DNA of 64,000 nucleotides from JAEZDR01 sp039811185 (GTDB taxonomy: Bacteria > Bacteroidota > Bacteroidia > Chitinophagales > Chitinophagaceae), in NCBI GenBank assembly GCA_039811185.1, contig JBDHYF010000009.1, positions 40,679 through 104,678 of the forward strand, read 5' to 3'. Position numbers and translations under genes: made by a program. The stretch's first letter is position 1. Each line of letters begins with the position of its first letter. The notes below the pieces were generated by a model, which did no database searches, was not told where the DNA came from, and saw only the letters and a list, made by a program, of their open reading frames with translations. Positions 55,481 to 64,000 of the stretch are shown piece by piece.

Positions 55481-55858
55481 CTATTCAACCCGAACGGGCT
55501 TCTGTAGTATACGGTTGGGCTTGTTTGCATTCCGTTCGCCGTATGCATACACAGAGTCCATCAGCGCCTTAAACAAGGCGGGATCGTTTTGGTAGTAGCG
55601 GTAGCTTTCCGAAAACGTCTTTGTATCCGTTTTATGAATAAACAGCACCTGGCCATAATAATGTTCGGTTTGCTTTTTCAGCGAGAGGGCAGAATCGGCA
55701 GCTACATCGTTTGCAGCTAGTTCATCGGCGCGAAACATATCCCACAACATAACTTTCATGGAGTCGGGCGGCAATATACCACGCGGCACGGTCGGGTTGT
55801 TGCAGGCAGCCAGCATTGATAACGCACACAACCATCCGATAAGAAAGCGCTTGCTCAT
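55481..55858 (-). CDS. DUF4296 lipoprotein
   Basis: 125 residues. Lipoprotein signal with lipobox LAAC (Cys19) and a helical domain typical of DUF4296 (VMLWDMFRADELA, HYYGQVLFIHKTDTKTFSES, YYQNDPALFKALMDSVYAYG). Function unknown. Its start overlaps the stop of the PorD-like gene by 4 nt, so it is translationally coupled to it. Confidence 0.82.
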   Translation of the reverse strand: MSKRFLIGWLCALSMLAACNNPTVPRGILPPDSMKVMLWDMFRADELAANDVAADSALSLKKQTEHYYGQVLFIHKTDTKTFSESYRYYQNDPALFKALMDSVYAYGERNANKPNRILQKPVRVE

Positions 55859-56769
55859 TTCAGTTCCTGATTGTATTTATCAATGTTAGCAATGTCGATC
55901 GATGTAACAATATCCAGAAATTTCTTTCGGTCGGCAGGCGCTGCTTTCTTAAACATGCCAATCAGTTCGGGGGCTTTGCTTTGCATAAAAAACTGAACAA
56001 TCATCGTGTTTGGATTCGCCTGATTAAAAGCCTGAAGGCGCACCATCGCATCTAAAATATTTTTCCTCGCCAGGTTTTCATCTTTATAAAACTGATCGAG
56101 TCCTTGTCGGTAGTAGGCATAAATGATGTCGTGGAAAAGATTGTATTTGGTATTGGTGAAATTCTCAGCGAGCCAATAGCGGTTTCTAAGCCCGTCGAAA
56201 GCGCGCCACCCGGAGATATCTTTTGCTTCCGGCGAATTGTTTACAATGTTCATTGCGCGCTGAAAATAAAAGTCGCCGCTTTTTGGAAAGAATGAATCGT
56301 AGTCCATTCCCAAAATTATATTAATGTAAAAGGCTATAACGGCTGTAAGGTTAGAGGCAAGCGGATCGGAGCCGGCCACACGATTCTCATTAAATTCAAC
56401 CGGCTGGTATTCGATGTACTTAAAAAGAATATCCGCATCGCGAAAGTTGACAGTTGCCGCGTTGTAGTCGGAATTATACACCGGCCTTGCTGCCTGCACC
56501 GTAAGGCTGGCCCGGTAGATATCACTTCCCGCAATCTCTTCAATATTCAACAAAAACTGGCATTCTATTCTTTCGTTGGAGTTGAAGCCATCTTTGGTCC
56601 ACTTACGATTGTTGATCAGGTTGATGAGCTGATTCTGAAGGGTATTAAAAACTTTTTTGTCGACGGTGGAATTTACTTTGGGCGATAGTACCGTAATGCG
56701 CGCTTGCAGTTCCTGCGCACTTAACCGAAAACTTAGGAAGCAGATTATCAGTAGAAAAAGTTTTTTCAT
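55855..56769 (-). CDS. PorD-like T9SS-associated protein (DUF4835)
   Basis: 304 residues with signal peptide (MKKLFLLIICFLSFRLSAQ). Family features: ELQARITVLSPKVNSTVDKK, FKYIEYQPVEFNENRV, ASNLTAVIAFYINIILGMDY and GWRAFDGLRNRYWLAEN. DUF4835 proteins are annotated as PorD, a periplasmic component needed for type IX secretion. This fits the T9SS-sorted amylase at the left of the window. Overlaps coaBC by 4 nt and the DUF4296 gene by 4 nt. Confidence 0.85.
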   Translation of the reverse strand: MKKLFLLIICFLSFRLSAQELQARITVLSPKVNSTVDKKVFNTLQNQLINLINNRKWTKDGFNSNERIECQFLLNIEEIAGSDIYRASLTVQAARPVYNSDYNAATVNFRDADILFKYIEYQPVEFNENRVAGSDPLASNLTAVIAFYINIILGMDYDSFFPKSGDFYFQRAMNIVNNSPEAKDISGWRAFDGLRNRYWLAENFTNTKYNLFHDIIYAYYRQGLDQFYKDENLARKNILDAMVRLQAFNQANPNTMIVQFFMQSKAPELIGMFKKAAPADRKKFLDIVTSIDIANIDKYNQELK

Positions 56770-57956
56770 AAATGCTGAGAGATGATGTTAGCAATTTCCG
56801 AAGCAATTTCTTTTTTTGATTTAATTCCGGAAGTGTACATACGGCCGCTGCGGTTAAAAATAGTGATATTGTTGGTATCGTAGCCAAAGCCGGCACCTGC
56901 CGACTGCAGCGAGTTTAAAACGATATAATCTGCGTTTTTATTTTTTAGCTTTTGCATGGCATAGGCTTCTTCGTTGTTTGTTTCCAGTGCAAAGCCTACA
57001 AGTATCTGACTGTCTTTTTTTTGCTTCCCCATTTCAGATAGTATGTCGGCATTTTTCTCAAGCATTAAATTGAGGCTGTCGCCCTGCTTCTTAATTTTTG
57101 TTTCTGAAAATTCTGAAGGGCGGTAATCGGCCACTGCTGCGGACATGATGCAGACATCCGCATCCGGGAAACGCGCTGCCACTTCCTTATGCATTTCTGA
57201 TGCAGATGAAACATCTATTCGTTGAATGTTGGGATGGTGGGCTTGAATGTTTACCGGACCTGCAACAAGCGTAACGTCAGCGCCGCGGTTAGCGAAAACT
57301 TCTGCAAGGGCGAATCCCATTTTCCCGGTAGAAAAGTTTCCGATAAAGCGCACAGGATCTATTTTTTCGTAGGTGGGGCCGGCCGTGATCAGCACCTTTT
57401 TTTGAAGCAGACTGTTGTTGGTTGTGAGCAAGCTCTCTATTGCGTTGAAAATGTCTTGCGGTTCAGCCATTCGTCCGCTGCCGTTGAGTCCACTTGCGAG
57501 GTCTCCCACGCCTACATCCATTATTGTATTGCCATCCGTGCGGAGTTGTTCTAAATTTCTTTTGGTAGCAGGGTGCATCCACATGTCCTCATCCATTGCG
57601 GGAACACATAGTATTTGGCAAACAGCAGATAAATACACTGCGAGCAGCAGGTTATCGCAGCGTCCGGATGCCATTGATGACAGGGTGTTGCAGCTTGCCG
57701 GCGCAATCACCATCACATCGGCCCACCGGCCCAGCATCACATGATTGCTCCATCCGGACTCGGTAAACATTTCCGTGAGTACGGTGTTTTTTGAGAGTGT
57801 GGAAAGAACCAGTGGGGATACAAACTGAGTTGCCGCCGGTGTTAGAATCACTTTTACCTCTGCGCCGGCTTTTATAAGCAGCCGTACCAGTTCTATTACT
57901 TTATACGCAGCAATGCTGCCCGTAATTCCAATTAATATCTTTTTATCTTTCAGCAT
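56766..57956 (-). CDS. coaBC: Bifunctional phosphopantothenoylcysteine decarboxylase/ligase
   Basis: 396 residues. CoaC half (1-180) with flavoprotein motif IGITGSIAAYK, the active-site His in SGWSNHVMLGRWAD, and PAMDEDMW, where the classical PxMNxxMW Asn is Asp. CoaB half (188-396) with ITAGPTYEKIDPVRFIGN then NFSTGKMG, and AAVADYRP. Makes 4'-phosphopantetheine for coenzyme A. Its ATG is only 5 nt after the T-tract of the rpoZ terminator; the PorD-like gene overlaps its stop. Confidence 0.95.
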   Translation of the reverse strand: MLKDKKILIGITGSIAAYKVIELVRLLIKAGAEVKVILTPAATQFVSPLVLSTLSKNTVLTEMFTESGWSNHVMLGRWADVMVIAPASCNTLSSMASGRCDNLLLAVYLSAVCQILCVPAMDEDMWMHPATKRNLEQLRTDGNTIMDVGVGDLASGLNGSGRMAEPQDIFNAIESLLTTNNSLLQKKVLITAGPTYEKIDPVRFIGNFSTGKMGFALAEVFANRGADVTLVAGPVNIQAHHPNIQRIDVSSASEMHKEVAARFPDADVCIMSAAVADYRPSEFSETKIKKQGDSLNLMLEKNADILSEMGKQKKDSQILVGFALETNNEEAYAMQKLKNKNADYIVLNSLQSAGAGFGYDTNNITIFNRSGRMYTSGIKSKKEIASEIANIISQHL

Positions 57957-57961
57957 GTTCT

Positions 57962-57992
57962 AAAACAAAAACGACAGTGAAGATCACTGTCG
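57962..57992 (-). terminator. Rho-independent terminator between rpoZ and coaBC
   Basis: Perfect 9-bp stem CGACAGTGA/TCACTGTCG with a 3-nt loop, then TTTTTGTTTT on the minus strand. Ends 5 nt before the coaBC ATG. Confidence 0.85.
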
Positions 57993-58013
57993 CTAAAGTA
58001 ATTGAATTGATCC

Positions 58014-58355
58014 TTATCGGAACAAATCGTCTTCATTCTTTCTGTAATAAATTTTATCTTCCAAAAACTCCTGCGTTGCCAAAATCGCTGCATTTGGCAT
58101 TTTTTCGTACGCTTTCGAAATTTCTATTTGCTCTTTGTTTTCGTGGATCTCCTCCAAACTGTCGGTATGGCTGGCAAACTCTTCCAGCTTATTATGAAGC
58201 TCTTCGCGAAGCGCAACATTAATTTGGTTGGCCCTTTTTGCCACGATAACAATCGATTCGTAAAGGTTTCCTGTAACGGCTTTTATATCGGCAAGGCTTT
58301 TTGTTTCCACCACATTGGTGGTACTTGAACTAAGATGCTTTCTTAACTTGCTCAT
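58014..58355 (-). CDS. rpoZ: RNA polymerase omega subunit, Bacteroidota type
   Basis: 113 residues. The part SLADIKAVTGNLYESIVIVA then KRANQINVALREEL contains the omega-like helix with the basic Arg-Ala-x-Gln/Ile element, characteristic of Bacteroidota omega. Stabilises RNA polymerase beta'. Its start overlaps the bamD 3' end by 26 nt, so it is coupled to it. Followed by a terminator. Confidence 0.85.
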   Translation of the reverse strand: MSKLRKHLSSSTTNVVETKSLADIKAVTGNLYESIVIVAKRANQINVALREELHNKLEEFASHTDSLEEIHENKEQIEISKAYEKMPNAAILATQEFLEDKIYYRKNEDDLFR

Positions 58356-59148
58356 TCTTTAAATTTTTTATGTAGTTGTTTGAAAGATTTTTAAAACGAT
58401 CTAAGGTACCCTGATAACTATTGTCTTGAAAACGTTCTTCAAATTCTGAAATTTCTGACAACACCTTCTCGAAGCGCTCGGCCTGTTTTTCGGTAATGCT
58501 GTTTTCCGCATATTTAAAATACGATTCAATTACCCTGATTTTGTACTCAGCACTCTTTTCAGAGTCGGGAAAATTTTCCATTAAAGAAGCATAGGCTATA
58601 GCCGCAGCTTTATAGTACCCCAGGTTATAGTACAACTCAGCAGCCGTAAACTCTTTCTGCTCCAACTTCTGGCGGCACTTGTCAATAATATCGGTGGCAT
58701 CTTTTGTACGTGACGAGCCGGGGTGGCTGTTAATGAAGGCCTGCATCAATCCCATAGCTTTTGTCGTCACCGTCTGATCAAGCGGATATTTGGGCGACTG
58801 TTTATAAAAGCAATATGCCCTCATGTACTCGCATTCCTCTGCCTTGGCACTGTTAGGGAAAAGCTCCGTATATGTTTTGAAAAGATTCTCAGCATTAATA
58901 TAGTCCTTCAGGTAATAATGGCTGTAAGCAAACTTATAGTACATGTCTTCAAACCTGGCCGTACCTTTTACATAGGGAAACAACTGCTCATATAACTGCC
59001 GTGCATAGTCGTATTTTTTATTAGCGTAAAACTGCTCGGCAACCTTATACTTATATTCATTATCCGTGCTCTTTACTGCCTTATTAAACTGATTGGAGCA
59101 GGACGACAGCAGCAATAAAAGAGAGATGAAAACCAAAAATTGCTTCAT
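58330..59148 (-). CDS. bamD: Outer membrane protein assembly factor BamD
   Basis: 272 residues. Lipobox LLSSC (Cys17) after MKQFLVFISLLLLL, then TPR helices (EYKYKVAEQFYANKKYDYAR, YAYSHYY region, ECEYMRAYCFYKQSPKYPLD), as in BamD lipoproteins of Bacteroidota. Part of the complex that folds outer-membrane barrels. The frame opens 45 codons upstream, but the ATG 59146-59148 begins the signal peptide. Lies downstream of the OmpA-type gene after a terminator. Confidence 0.93.
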   Translation of the reverse strand: MKQFLVFISLLLLLSSCSNQFNKAVKSTDNEYKYKVAEQFYANKKYDYARQLYEQLFPYVKGTARFEDMYYKFAYSHYYLKDYINAENLFKTYTELFPNSAKAEECEYMRAYCFYKQSPKYPLDQTVTTKAMGLMQAFINSHPGSSRTKDATDIIDKCRQKLEQKEFTAAELYYNLGYYKAAAIAYASLMENFPDSEKSAEYKIRVIESYFKYAENSITEKQAERFEKVLSEISEFEERFQDNSYQGTLDRFKNLSNNYIKNLKNEQVKKAS

Positions 59149-59218
59149 AAAGCTTGCGAAGATAATATTAATTAAGAAAACCGGTTCAATACATTTTCGT
59201 TCCGCGTTAATAAACAGA

Positions 59219-59247
59219 TAAAAAAAGAGAGGGCTGAAACCCTCTCT
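59219..59247 (-). terminator. Terminator after the OmpA/TSP3 gene
   Basis: Stem AGAGAGGG/CCCTCTCT around CTGAAA; on the minus strand a run of T follows. Separates ompA-type gene from bamD. Confidence 0.85.
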
Positions 59248-59272
59248 CTTAAACTTATTCCGGTTATAGAAA

Positions 59273-60910
59273 TTACTTTCCACCTCTTAGTTGCGGGTGA
59301 GGTGCAGGTACTGTGTTGGGTCCTGCTTCTCTTGTGCCAATCAGGTCAACTGTATTTGCATCACCGCTTTCACCATAAGTAAAGATCAGTCTGCTTTCAG
59401 AGATTCCTTGATTTTCAACAAGATATTTAATTACTGAGTTCACTCTGTCCCAGCTTCTTTGTTGTGAGCGTTTATCGGCATTTGCACCCACATAACCGAT
59501 TACGCGAATGTTACATTGAGGCATAGATTTTACGCGCTGTGCAACGCTGTTGAGCATTTTCTTCGCATCAGCAGTAAGCGCATTGGAATTTGCGTTGAAT
59601 TTGATGCTTGGAAGGCTGCCGATTCCGCAATCGCCGCCTTGGCTACCGCTTCCAAAACCACCGCTTTCCATCATTGATCTTAGCTCTTTGCAACATGCGC
59701 TTTCAGGGCAGGTACCTACGCCATCAGCATCAACAGGGAAGCAGTTTTGCGGAGTAAGAAGTTCTTTATCGCGATAATCAGGAACTCCGTCGCCATCAGT
59801 ATCTTTTGCTACACCACGAACGTCAACCGGTGCGCCGGCAGGTGTGTTTGGCTCAAGATCGAACTGATCAGTAACTCCATCGCCGTCAGCATCTGGCAGT
59901 ACAGGAGCAGGGAGTTTCATGTGGCGCGGATTGTTCAACTCATTATACATGTAGTTGTTTGGATTGATCCACCAAAGGGGAGCCACTCTTCTGGAAGAAT
60001 TACCGAGGGCAACACCAATTTTTACGGTAGTAAGACTGATGATGTCGTTGCTTCTTCCGCCATTAAATCCGTCCATATCATCATCGAACGTCAGCGTAAA
60101 TCTTTGCTCGATACCAAGGCTCCATCTGTCAGAGATTTTGCGTGCAAGACCACCACCAAAAGAAGCTGCATGTCTCATTAGCTGATTTCCCTGATAAAGG
60201 CCAATATTTTTTCTGCTGCCGTTTGTTGTGGGTGCATTGCTTTCGTATTCACCATCCAACAATGTTTTCAGTGCACTGCGGATATCACTGCGCTTTTGGT
60301 TAGGATTAATCATCGCCTGAAACTTATAAGGATTACCATTACCGTCAAGAGCATCTACATCCACATCAGCGATCATAAGTGAATATCCTGCAAACGCATA
60401 CACATTTGTTTTTGGATTACCACGATAGTGTGAAGGAGTATTCAGAGAGATGATGAAGTCTAAATTACCTTGGTGAAGACGATTGCGGTAGTTGGCAATA
60501 AAGCCGTTATTCCGGTACTCAGCATACTGCGCCCAAACGCCCCTCGCCATGCTTCCGCCCTTAAAACGATAATCTAATCCCTTCATAATCGCTCCGTTAT
60601 ACTCACCACGGATAGAAAATGTATGGTTAATCGCTTTTCTAAGGCCGATGGTACCACCGTATCCGAAGCGAGGACTGATGTCGCCAATTACAAAAGCCGG
60701 CCCTACACCAAAGCTTAACTCCCACATATTGCGGGGCTTAACCGGGTAAGGGTACTGATTGTTCATAAACTCATTGAACTGGGGCATGTCTTTCGTACGA
60801 ACTTTTGAGGAATCTCCCCAATAGGAAACTGCGTCGTTTCTCTGAGCAAAAGAGGCAGTTAGAAAAAGGCTGAATAGGCCTAATAGCAGTGTAAACTTTT
60901 TGCTTGCCAT
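59273..60910 (-). CDS. OmpA-family outer membrane protein with TSP3 calcium-binding repeats
   Basis: 545 residues: signal peptide (1-22, ending ASFAQ), N-terminal beta-barrel region (about 60-320), two thrombospondin type 3-like repeats (DADGDGVTDQFD, DTDGDGVPDYRD), a Cys-rich linker (Cys in NCFPVDADGVGTCPESACC), and a peptidoglycan-binding OmpA domain (from about residue 430; LTADAKKMLNSVAQRV, NIRVIGYVG). Structural, anchors the outer membrane to the cell wall. -7 box TAAATTTG (60959-60966) upstream. Confidence 0.93.
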   Translation of the reverse strand: MASKKFTLLLGLFSLFLTASFAQRNDAVSYWGDSSKVRTKDMPQFNEFMNNQYPYPVKPRNMWELSFGVGPAFVIGDISPRFGYGGTIGLRKAINHTFSIRGEYNGAIMKGLDYRFKGGSMARGVWAQYAEYRNNGFIANYRNRLHQGNLDFIISLNTPSHYRGNPKTNVYAFAGYSLMIADVDVDALDGNGNPYKFQAMINPNQKRSDIRSALKTLLDGEYESNAPTTNGSRKNIGLYQGNQLMRHAASFGGGLARKISDRWSLGIEQRFTLTFDDDMDGFNGGRSNDIISLTTVKIGVALGNSSRRVAPLWWINPNNYMYNELNNPRHMKLPAPVLPDADGDGVTDQFDLEPNTPAGAPVDVRGVAKDTDGDGVPDYRDKELLTPQNCFPVDADGVGTCPESACCKELRSMMESGGFGSGSQGGDCGIGSLPSIKFNANSNALTADAKKMLNSVAQRVKSMPQCNIRVIGYVGANADKRSQQRSWDRVNSVIKYLVENQGISESRLIFTYGESGDANTVDLIGTREAGPNTVPAPHPQLRGGK

Positions 60911-60958
60911 AGATTTTATTTAATAAAATTTTTAAATACTTAAAACCACTCTAAACAG

Positions 60959-60966
60959 CAAATTTA
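60959..60966 (-). promoter_or_regulatory. -7 box TAAATTTG upstream of the OmpA/TSP3 gene
   Basis: Exact TAnnTTTG, 48 nt before the ATG, giving a leader of about 40 nt, in contrast to the near-leaderless genes listed here. Confidence 0.45.
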
Positions 60967-61102
60967 GTTAATGGCTAAGAAATACCAAATTTTTACTATT
61001 TATTTTTAAGTGATGGTATTGTGTTTACTCATAGCAATTGGAATGCCAACGTTAAATATCTGACCTTTGAAATTAAAGAATATATTGCACCTCTTTTTTT
61101 AA

Positions 61103-62065
61103 ATGGATCGCGTAAAACGAGAAATAGCTGCCGAGCTCAAGTATTTTGAAACCCATTTCAGCAATGCGGTAAAAAGCCGTGTTCCGCTCCTGGACCGCAT
61201 TATGCAGTATATTGTTCGCCGGAAAGGCAAACAGCTACGCCCCATGTTTGTTTTTCTCAGCGCCAAGCTTGGAGGTGATATTAACGAGAAATCTTACCGC
61301 GCCGCGGCCCTCGTTGAACTTTTACATACTGCCACTTTGGTACACGACGACGTTGTGGATAATGCCAACGAAAGACGTGGCTTGTTTTCTATCAACGCTT
61401 TATGGAAAAATAAAATTGCAGTGTTAGTGGGCGACTACCTGTTAAGCAAAGGGTTGCTCCTCGCTATAGAAAACGGCGATTTTGACACGCTTCGCATTCT
61501 CTCTCATGCGGTTAAACAAATGAGTGAAGGAGAATTGCTCCAAATGGAAAAATCGAGAAACCTCAACCTCAACGAACAAACGTATTACGACATTATTAAA
61601 GGGAAAACCGCCTCTCTTCTTGCCTCGGCTTGCTCGGCAGGCGCCGGCTCCACGTTTAACAACGAAGCCGATATAGAAAGGATGAAGTTGTTCGGAGAAA
61701 ATGTAGGCATGGCTTTCCAGATAAAAGACGACCTTTTCGATTATGGTGATGCGGACGTAGGAAAGCCAACAGGCAACGACATAAAAGAAAAAAAGCTCAC
61801 ACTTCCATTGATATATACGCTGAACCAAGTGGATAACAGTTTAAAGCGCAACCTCATCTACATTATCAAAAACCAAAGCGACAGAAAGGATAAGGTGCAG
61901 TTTGTAGTTTCCACTGTTAAGGAAACGGGCGGAATTGCATACGCTGAGGAAAAAATGCTTTTTTACCGTGATGAAGCATTAAAAATTCTTCATAGCTTTA
62001 GTGATTCATCCACCCGTCAGGCCCTCGAGGAGCTTGTACGGTACACTACCGACAGAAAATACTAA
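61103..62065 (+). CDS. Trans-polyprenyl diphosphate synthase (octaprenyl/heptaprenyl type)
   Basis: 320 residues. First aspartate-rich motif DDVVD (82-86, after LVHDD), then GKxxR (GKQLRP 42-47), GKTASLL, and the second DDLFDYGD. Chain elongation of isoprenoid diphosphate for the menaquinone side chain; exact length not predictable. Stop and the recJ start share one base, so the two are translationally coupled. Confidence 0.93.
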   Translation: MDRVKREIAAELKYFETHFSNAVKSRVPLLDRIMQYIVRRKGKQLRPMFVFLSAKLGGDINEKSYRAAALVELLHTATLVHDDVVDNANERRGLFSINALWKNKIAVLVGDYLLSKGLLLAIENGDFDTLRILSHAVKQMSEGELLQMEKSRNLNLNEQTYYDIIKGKTASLLASACSAGAGSTFNNEADIERMKLFGENVGMAFQIKDDLFDYGDADVGKPTGNDIKEKKLTLPLIYTLNQVDNSLKRNLIYIIKNQSDRKDKVQFVVSTVKETGGIAYAEEKMLFYRDEALKILHSFSDSSTRQALEELVRYTTDRKY

Positions 62066-63768
62066 TGGAAAAACGCTGGCAAATAGAAACGGCCGAGGAA
62101 AATGCAGTGAAGGACTTGCAAGCTGCACTCAACATTCATCCGGTGTTGTGCGAAATTTTAGTGAAGCGTGGCGTTAAAGATTTTGAAACAAGCCGGTCGT
62201 TTTTCCGGCCGTCGTTAGATGGCTGCCACTCGCCTTGGCTAATGAAAGATATGGATGCCGCTGTTTCCAGAGTTTTGAATGCCATCAGCCGCAAAGAGAA
62301 GATTCTTATTTTCGGCGACTATGATGTGGATGGCACTACTGCAGTAGCCACGGTGTATCAGTTCCTTCGCGAAATTCATTCAGGTATAGACTTTTATGTG
62401 CCACATCGCTATAAAGAAGGATATGGTATTTCGAAGGCAGGTGTGGATTACGCACATCAGCATAACTTCTCTCTGGTGATTGCGCTTGACTGCGGAATCA
62501 AATCGGTTGACTTAATTTCCTATGCCAATACACTCGGCATAGATTTCATTGTTTGCGACCACCATCAGCCCGGAGCCACGCTCCCACCCGCAGTTGCTAT
62601 TTTAAACCCGAAGCAAAAGGATTGCAACTACCCCTATAAGGAGCTAAGCGGTTGCGGCGTAGGCTATAAGCTGATTTCTGCAGTAGCCGACCGGTTGCAA
62701 ATGCCACCAACTTCTTACCAGGTTTATTTGGATTTAGTTGCCACCTCAATAGCTGCCGACATTGTTCCGATAACCGGCGAAAACCGGATAATGGCTTTTT
62801 ATGGCTTGCAGCAAATTAATGAACGCCCTTCAGCCGGAATTAAGGCACTCATGCAACTGGCGACGTGCAAACCACCACTGAGTATTAATGATCTTGTGTT
62901 TGTAATTGCTCCGCGAATTAATGCCGCCGGACGAATGGATGAAGCAAAAAACGCTGTTCTGCTTTTTATTGAAAAAGACGAAGCACAAGCGCTTGCCTTT
63001 GCCGAAAACCTTCATTTGCACAATATTACAAGGAAAGAAGCCGACCTGAGTATTACGGAGGAAGCGCTGAATATGATTGCTACGAATGCCCGCTGGCTGC
63101 ATAAAAAAACCACGGTAGTTTTTCAGGAGCACTGGCACAAGGGGGTTGTAGGCATTGTTGCATCCCGCCTCATTGGCAGCTACTACCGTCCTACTGTTGT
63201 GCTTACACGAAGTGGTGATGTTGTAGCAGGCAGCGCAAGGAGCGTTGCCGGATTTAACTTGTATGATGCAATAGACGCTTGCAGCGAGCATCTGATCGGA
63301 TACGGTGGGCATTTTGCTGCTGCCGGAATGACGATGCTGCCCGAAAAAGTGGAGGCGTTCTCCGAACGCTTCGAGGAAGTGGTATCGGCATCTATCACCG
63401 ATGAACTGCTGGTGCCCCAAATATTAATTGACGCCGAAGTAAAACTGGCCGACTTAACGATGCCGTTTTATCAAATTATCCGGCAGATGGAACCCTTCGG
63501 TCCGCAAAATATGCGGCCGGTATTTGTGCTTCGCAAAGCCCCGCTTTCGCGCCATCATACATCCGTTGCAAAGCAAGAGCATATCCGCTTTTTTTTGAAG
63601 GAAGGAAACTTTTGCATCAGCGGAATCGGGTTTGGGCTGGCCTCTAAATATCATCTAATAGAAAGTGGCCAACCGGTAGATATTGCGTTTACCCTCGATG
63701 AAAACAACTGGAAAGATGAAACCGTACTTCAACTGAAAGTGGTTGATATTAAGCTCTCGGCTGTTTAA
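62065..63768 (+). CDS. recJ: Single-stranded-DNA-specific exonuclease RecJ
   Basis: 567 residues. DHH domain: GDYDVDGTTA (84-93), CDHHQPG, GCGVGYKL; DHHA1: GYGGHFAAAGMT; and a C-terminal OB-like part (FGPQNMRPVF). 5'-3' exonuclease for recombination and mismatch repair. ATG overlaps the polyprenyl synthase stop by one base. The 3' side carries a hairpin terminator about 195 nt away, at the window end. Confidence 0.96.
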   Translation: MEKRWQIETAEENAVKDLQAALNIHPVLCEILVKRGVKDFETSRSFFRPSLDGCHSPWLMKDMDAAVSRVLNAISRKEKILIFGDYDVDGTTAVATVYQFLREIHSGIDFYVPHRYKEGYGISKAGVDYAHQHNFSLVIALDCGIKSVDLISYANTLGIDFIVCDHHQPGATLPPAVAILNPKQKDCNYPYKELSGCGVGYKLISAVADRLQMPPTSYQVYLDLVATSIAADIVPITGENRIMAFYGLQQINERPSAGIKALMQLATCKPPLSINDLVFVIAPRINAAGRMDEAKNAVLLFIEKDEAQALAFAENLHLHNITRKEADLSITEEALNMIATNARWLHKKTTVVFQEHWHKGVVGIVASRLIGSYYRPTVVLTRSGDVVAGSARSVAGFNLYDAIDACSEHLIGYGGHFAAAGMTMLPEKVEAFSERFEEVVSASITDELLVPQILIDAEVKLADLTMPFYQIIRQMEPFGPQNMRPVFVLRKAPLSRHHTSVAKQEHIRFFLKEGNFCISGIGFGLASKYHLIESGQPVDIAFTLDENNWKDETVLQLKVVDIKLSAV

Positions 63769-63962
63769 ATCCGGGGCGTGGCACCATTACAAAGTCTATG
63801 GCCGGTGTTTGACACTTTCTGTAAAACATCTGCTCATGTAACCGCCGCATTCGCTGCAATTGTCATCGCATAATGCGGCTCATTTGACTGTATTTCATTT
63901 TCTCATCTTCAACTATAAAACAAATGAAGGGTCCTAAAATAAGTTGACAAGTTTTTAAATTG
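63769..63962. other. Non-coding end region after recJ
   Basis: No gene recognised. Near the right end, TCCTAAAATAAGTTGACA (63926-63943) resembles the terminal inverted repeats of some IS3-type elements from memory, but no transposase fragment is visible, so this is speculative. Confidence 0.3.
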
Positions 63963-63992
63963 AACCGACTGCCTCTGGTGGTCGGTTTTTTT
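63963..63992 (+). terminator. Terminator at the window end
   Basis: AACCGAC/GTCGGTT stem with an 11-nt loop (TGCCTCTGGTG) followed by TTTTTT. Probably ends the polyprenyl synthase-recJ transcript. Confidence 0.75.
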
Positions 63993-64000
63993 GTAAATGT

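Noticed and set aside
59149..59283. 45-codon extension of bamD
   Set aside because: A lipoprotein signal begins at the ATG 59146-59148; the extension would overlap the upstream terminator and bury the signal.

Overview
The window reads as a contiguous stretch of a Bacteroidota chromosome, most likely Chitinophagales/Chitinophagaceae (inference). The evidence is a SusC-type receptor, a type IX secretion (T9SS) C-terminal sorting domain, PorD-like (DUF4835), DUF4296, DUF3078 and DUF6427-like proteins, a Bacteroidota-type RNA polymerase omega subunit, -7 promoter boxes of the form TAnnTTTG, and few Shine-Dalgarno sequences. Almost everything is ordinary core genome. I found no prophage, CRISPR array, complete insertion sequence or rRNA.

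Left end (1-7566), minus strand: a starch/maltodextrin locus. A GPH/SLC45-like sugar transporter, a periplasmic SusA-like neopullulanase/cyclomaltodextrinase and a Nudix-winged-helix regulator form one operon. A T9SS-exported alpha-amylase and the start of a SusC receptor follow. An identical palindrome, TGTGTA-N5-TACACA, precedes the transporter operon (7550-7566) and the amylase (3527-3543). A third copy (37026-37042) lies 30 kb away in front of pfkA-pyk. I infer one regulon linking maltodextrin uptake and glycolysis, probably controlled by the Nudix protein.

7.6-20 kb: acs, a PIF1-like helicase with a C-terminal HTH_40-type domain, a membrane protein with an unrecognised secreted partner, kup, a soluble PAS-PAS histidine kinase, a HipA-like kinase fused to DUF3037, and a HAD phosphatase. 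20-29 kb: acyl-CoA dehydrogenase, a YggS-type PLP protein, a signalling operon (RmlD-like reductase, CHASE3 hybrid kinase, REC-histidine kinase), a pRiA4b ORF-3-like protein and cca. 29-37 kb: an LPG-synthase-like membrane protein with rfaE2, EVE, OsmC, ogt, mutS and prolyl oligopeptidase.

37-50 kb, plus strand: pfkA-pyk-GH20 hexosaminidase-KTSC-DUF721-aspartokinase, then miaB, a sigma54-type activator, LptE, a TPR-like protein, secG and mltG; a DUF3078 protein lies opposite. 50-61 kb, minus strand: tRNA-Ala(GGC), pyruvate carboxylase, scoAB, and a cell-envelope group (bamD, rpoZ, coaBC, porD-like, DUF4296), with an OmpA/TSP3 protein upstream. The right end carries a polyprenyl synthase and recJ on the plus strand.

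Main points for a second look: the shared palindromic operator; the in-frame HipA-DUF3037 fusion that appears to have lost the boundary of both partners; at least five genes with a TAnnTTTG box only 4-6 nt from the ATG, suggesting leaderless mRNAs; and four genes whose start codon sits directly behind a terminator-like hairpin.
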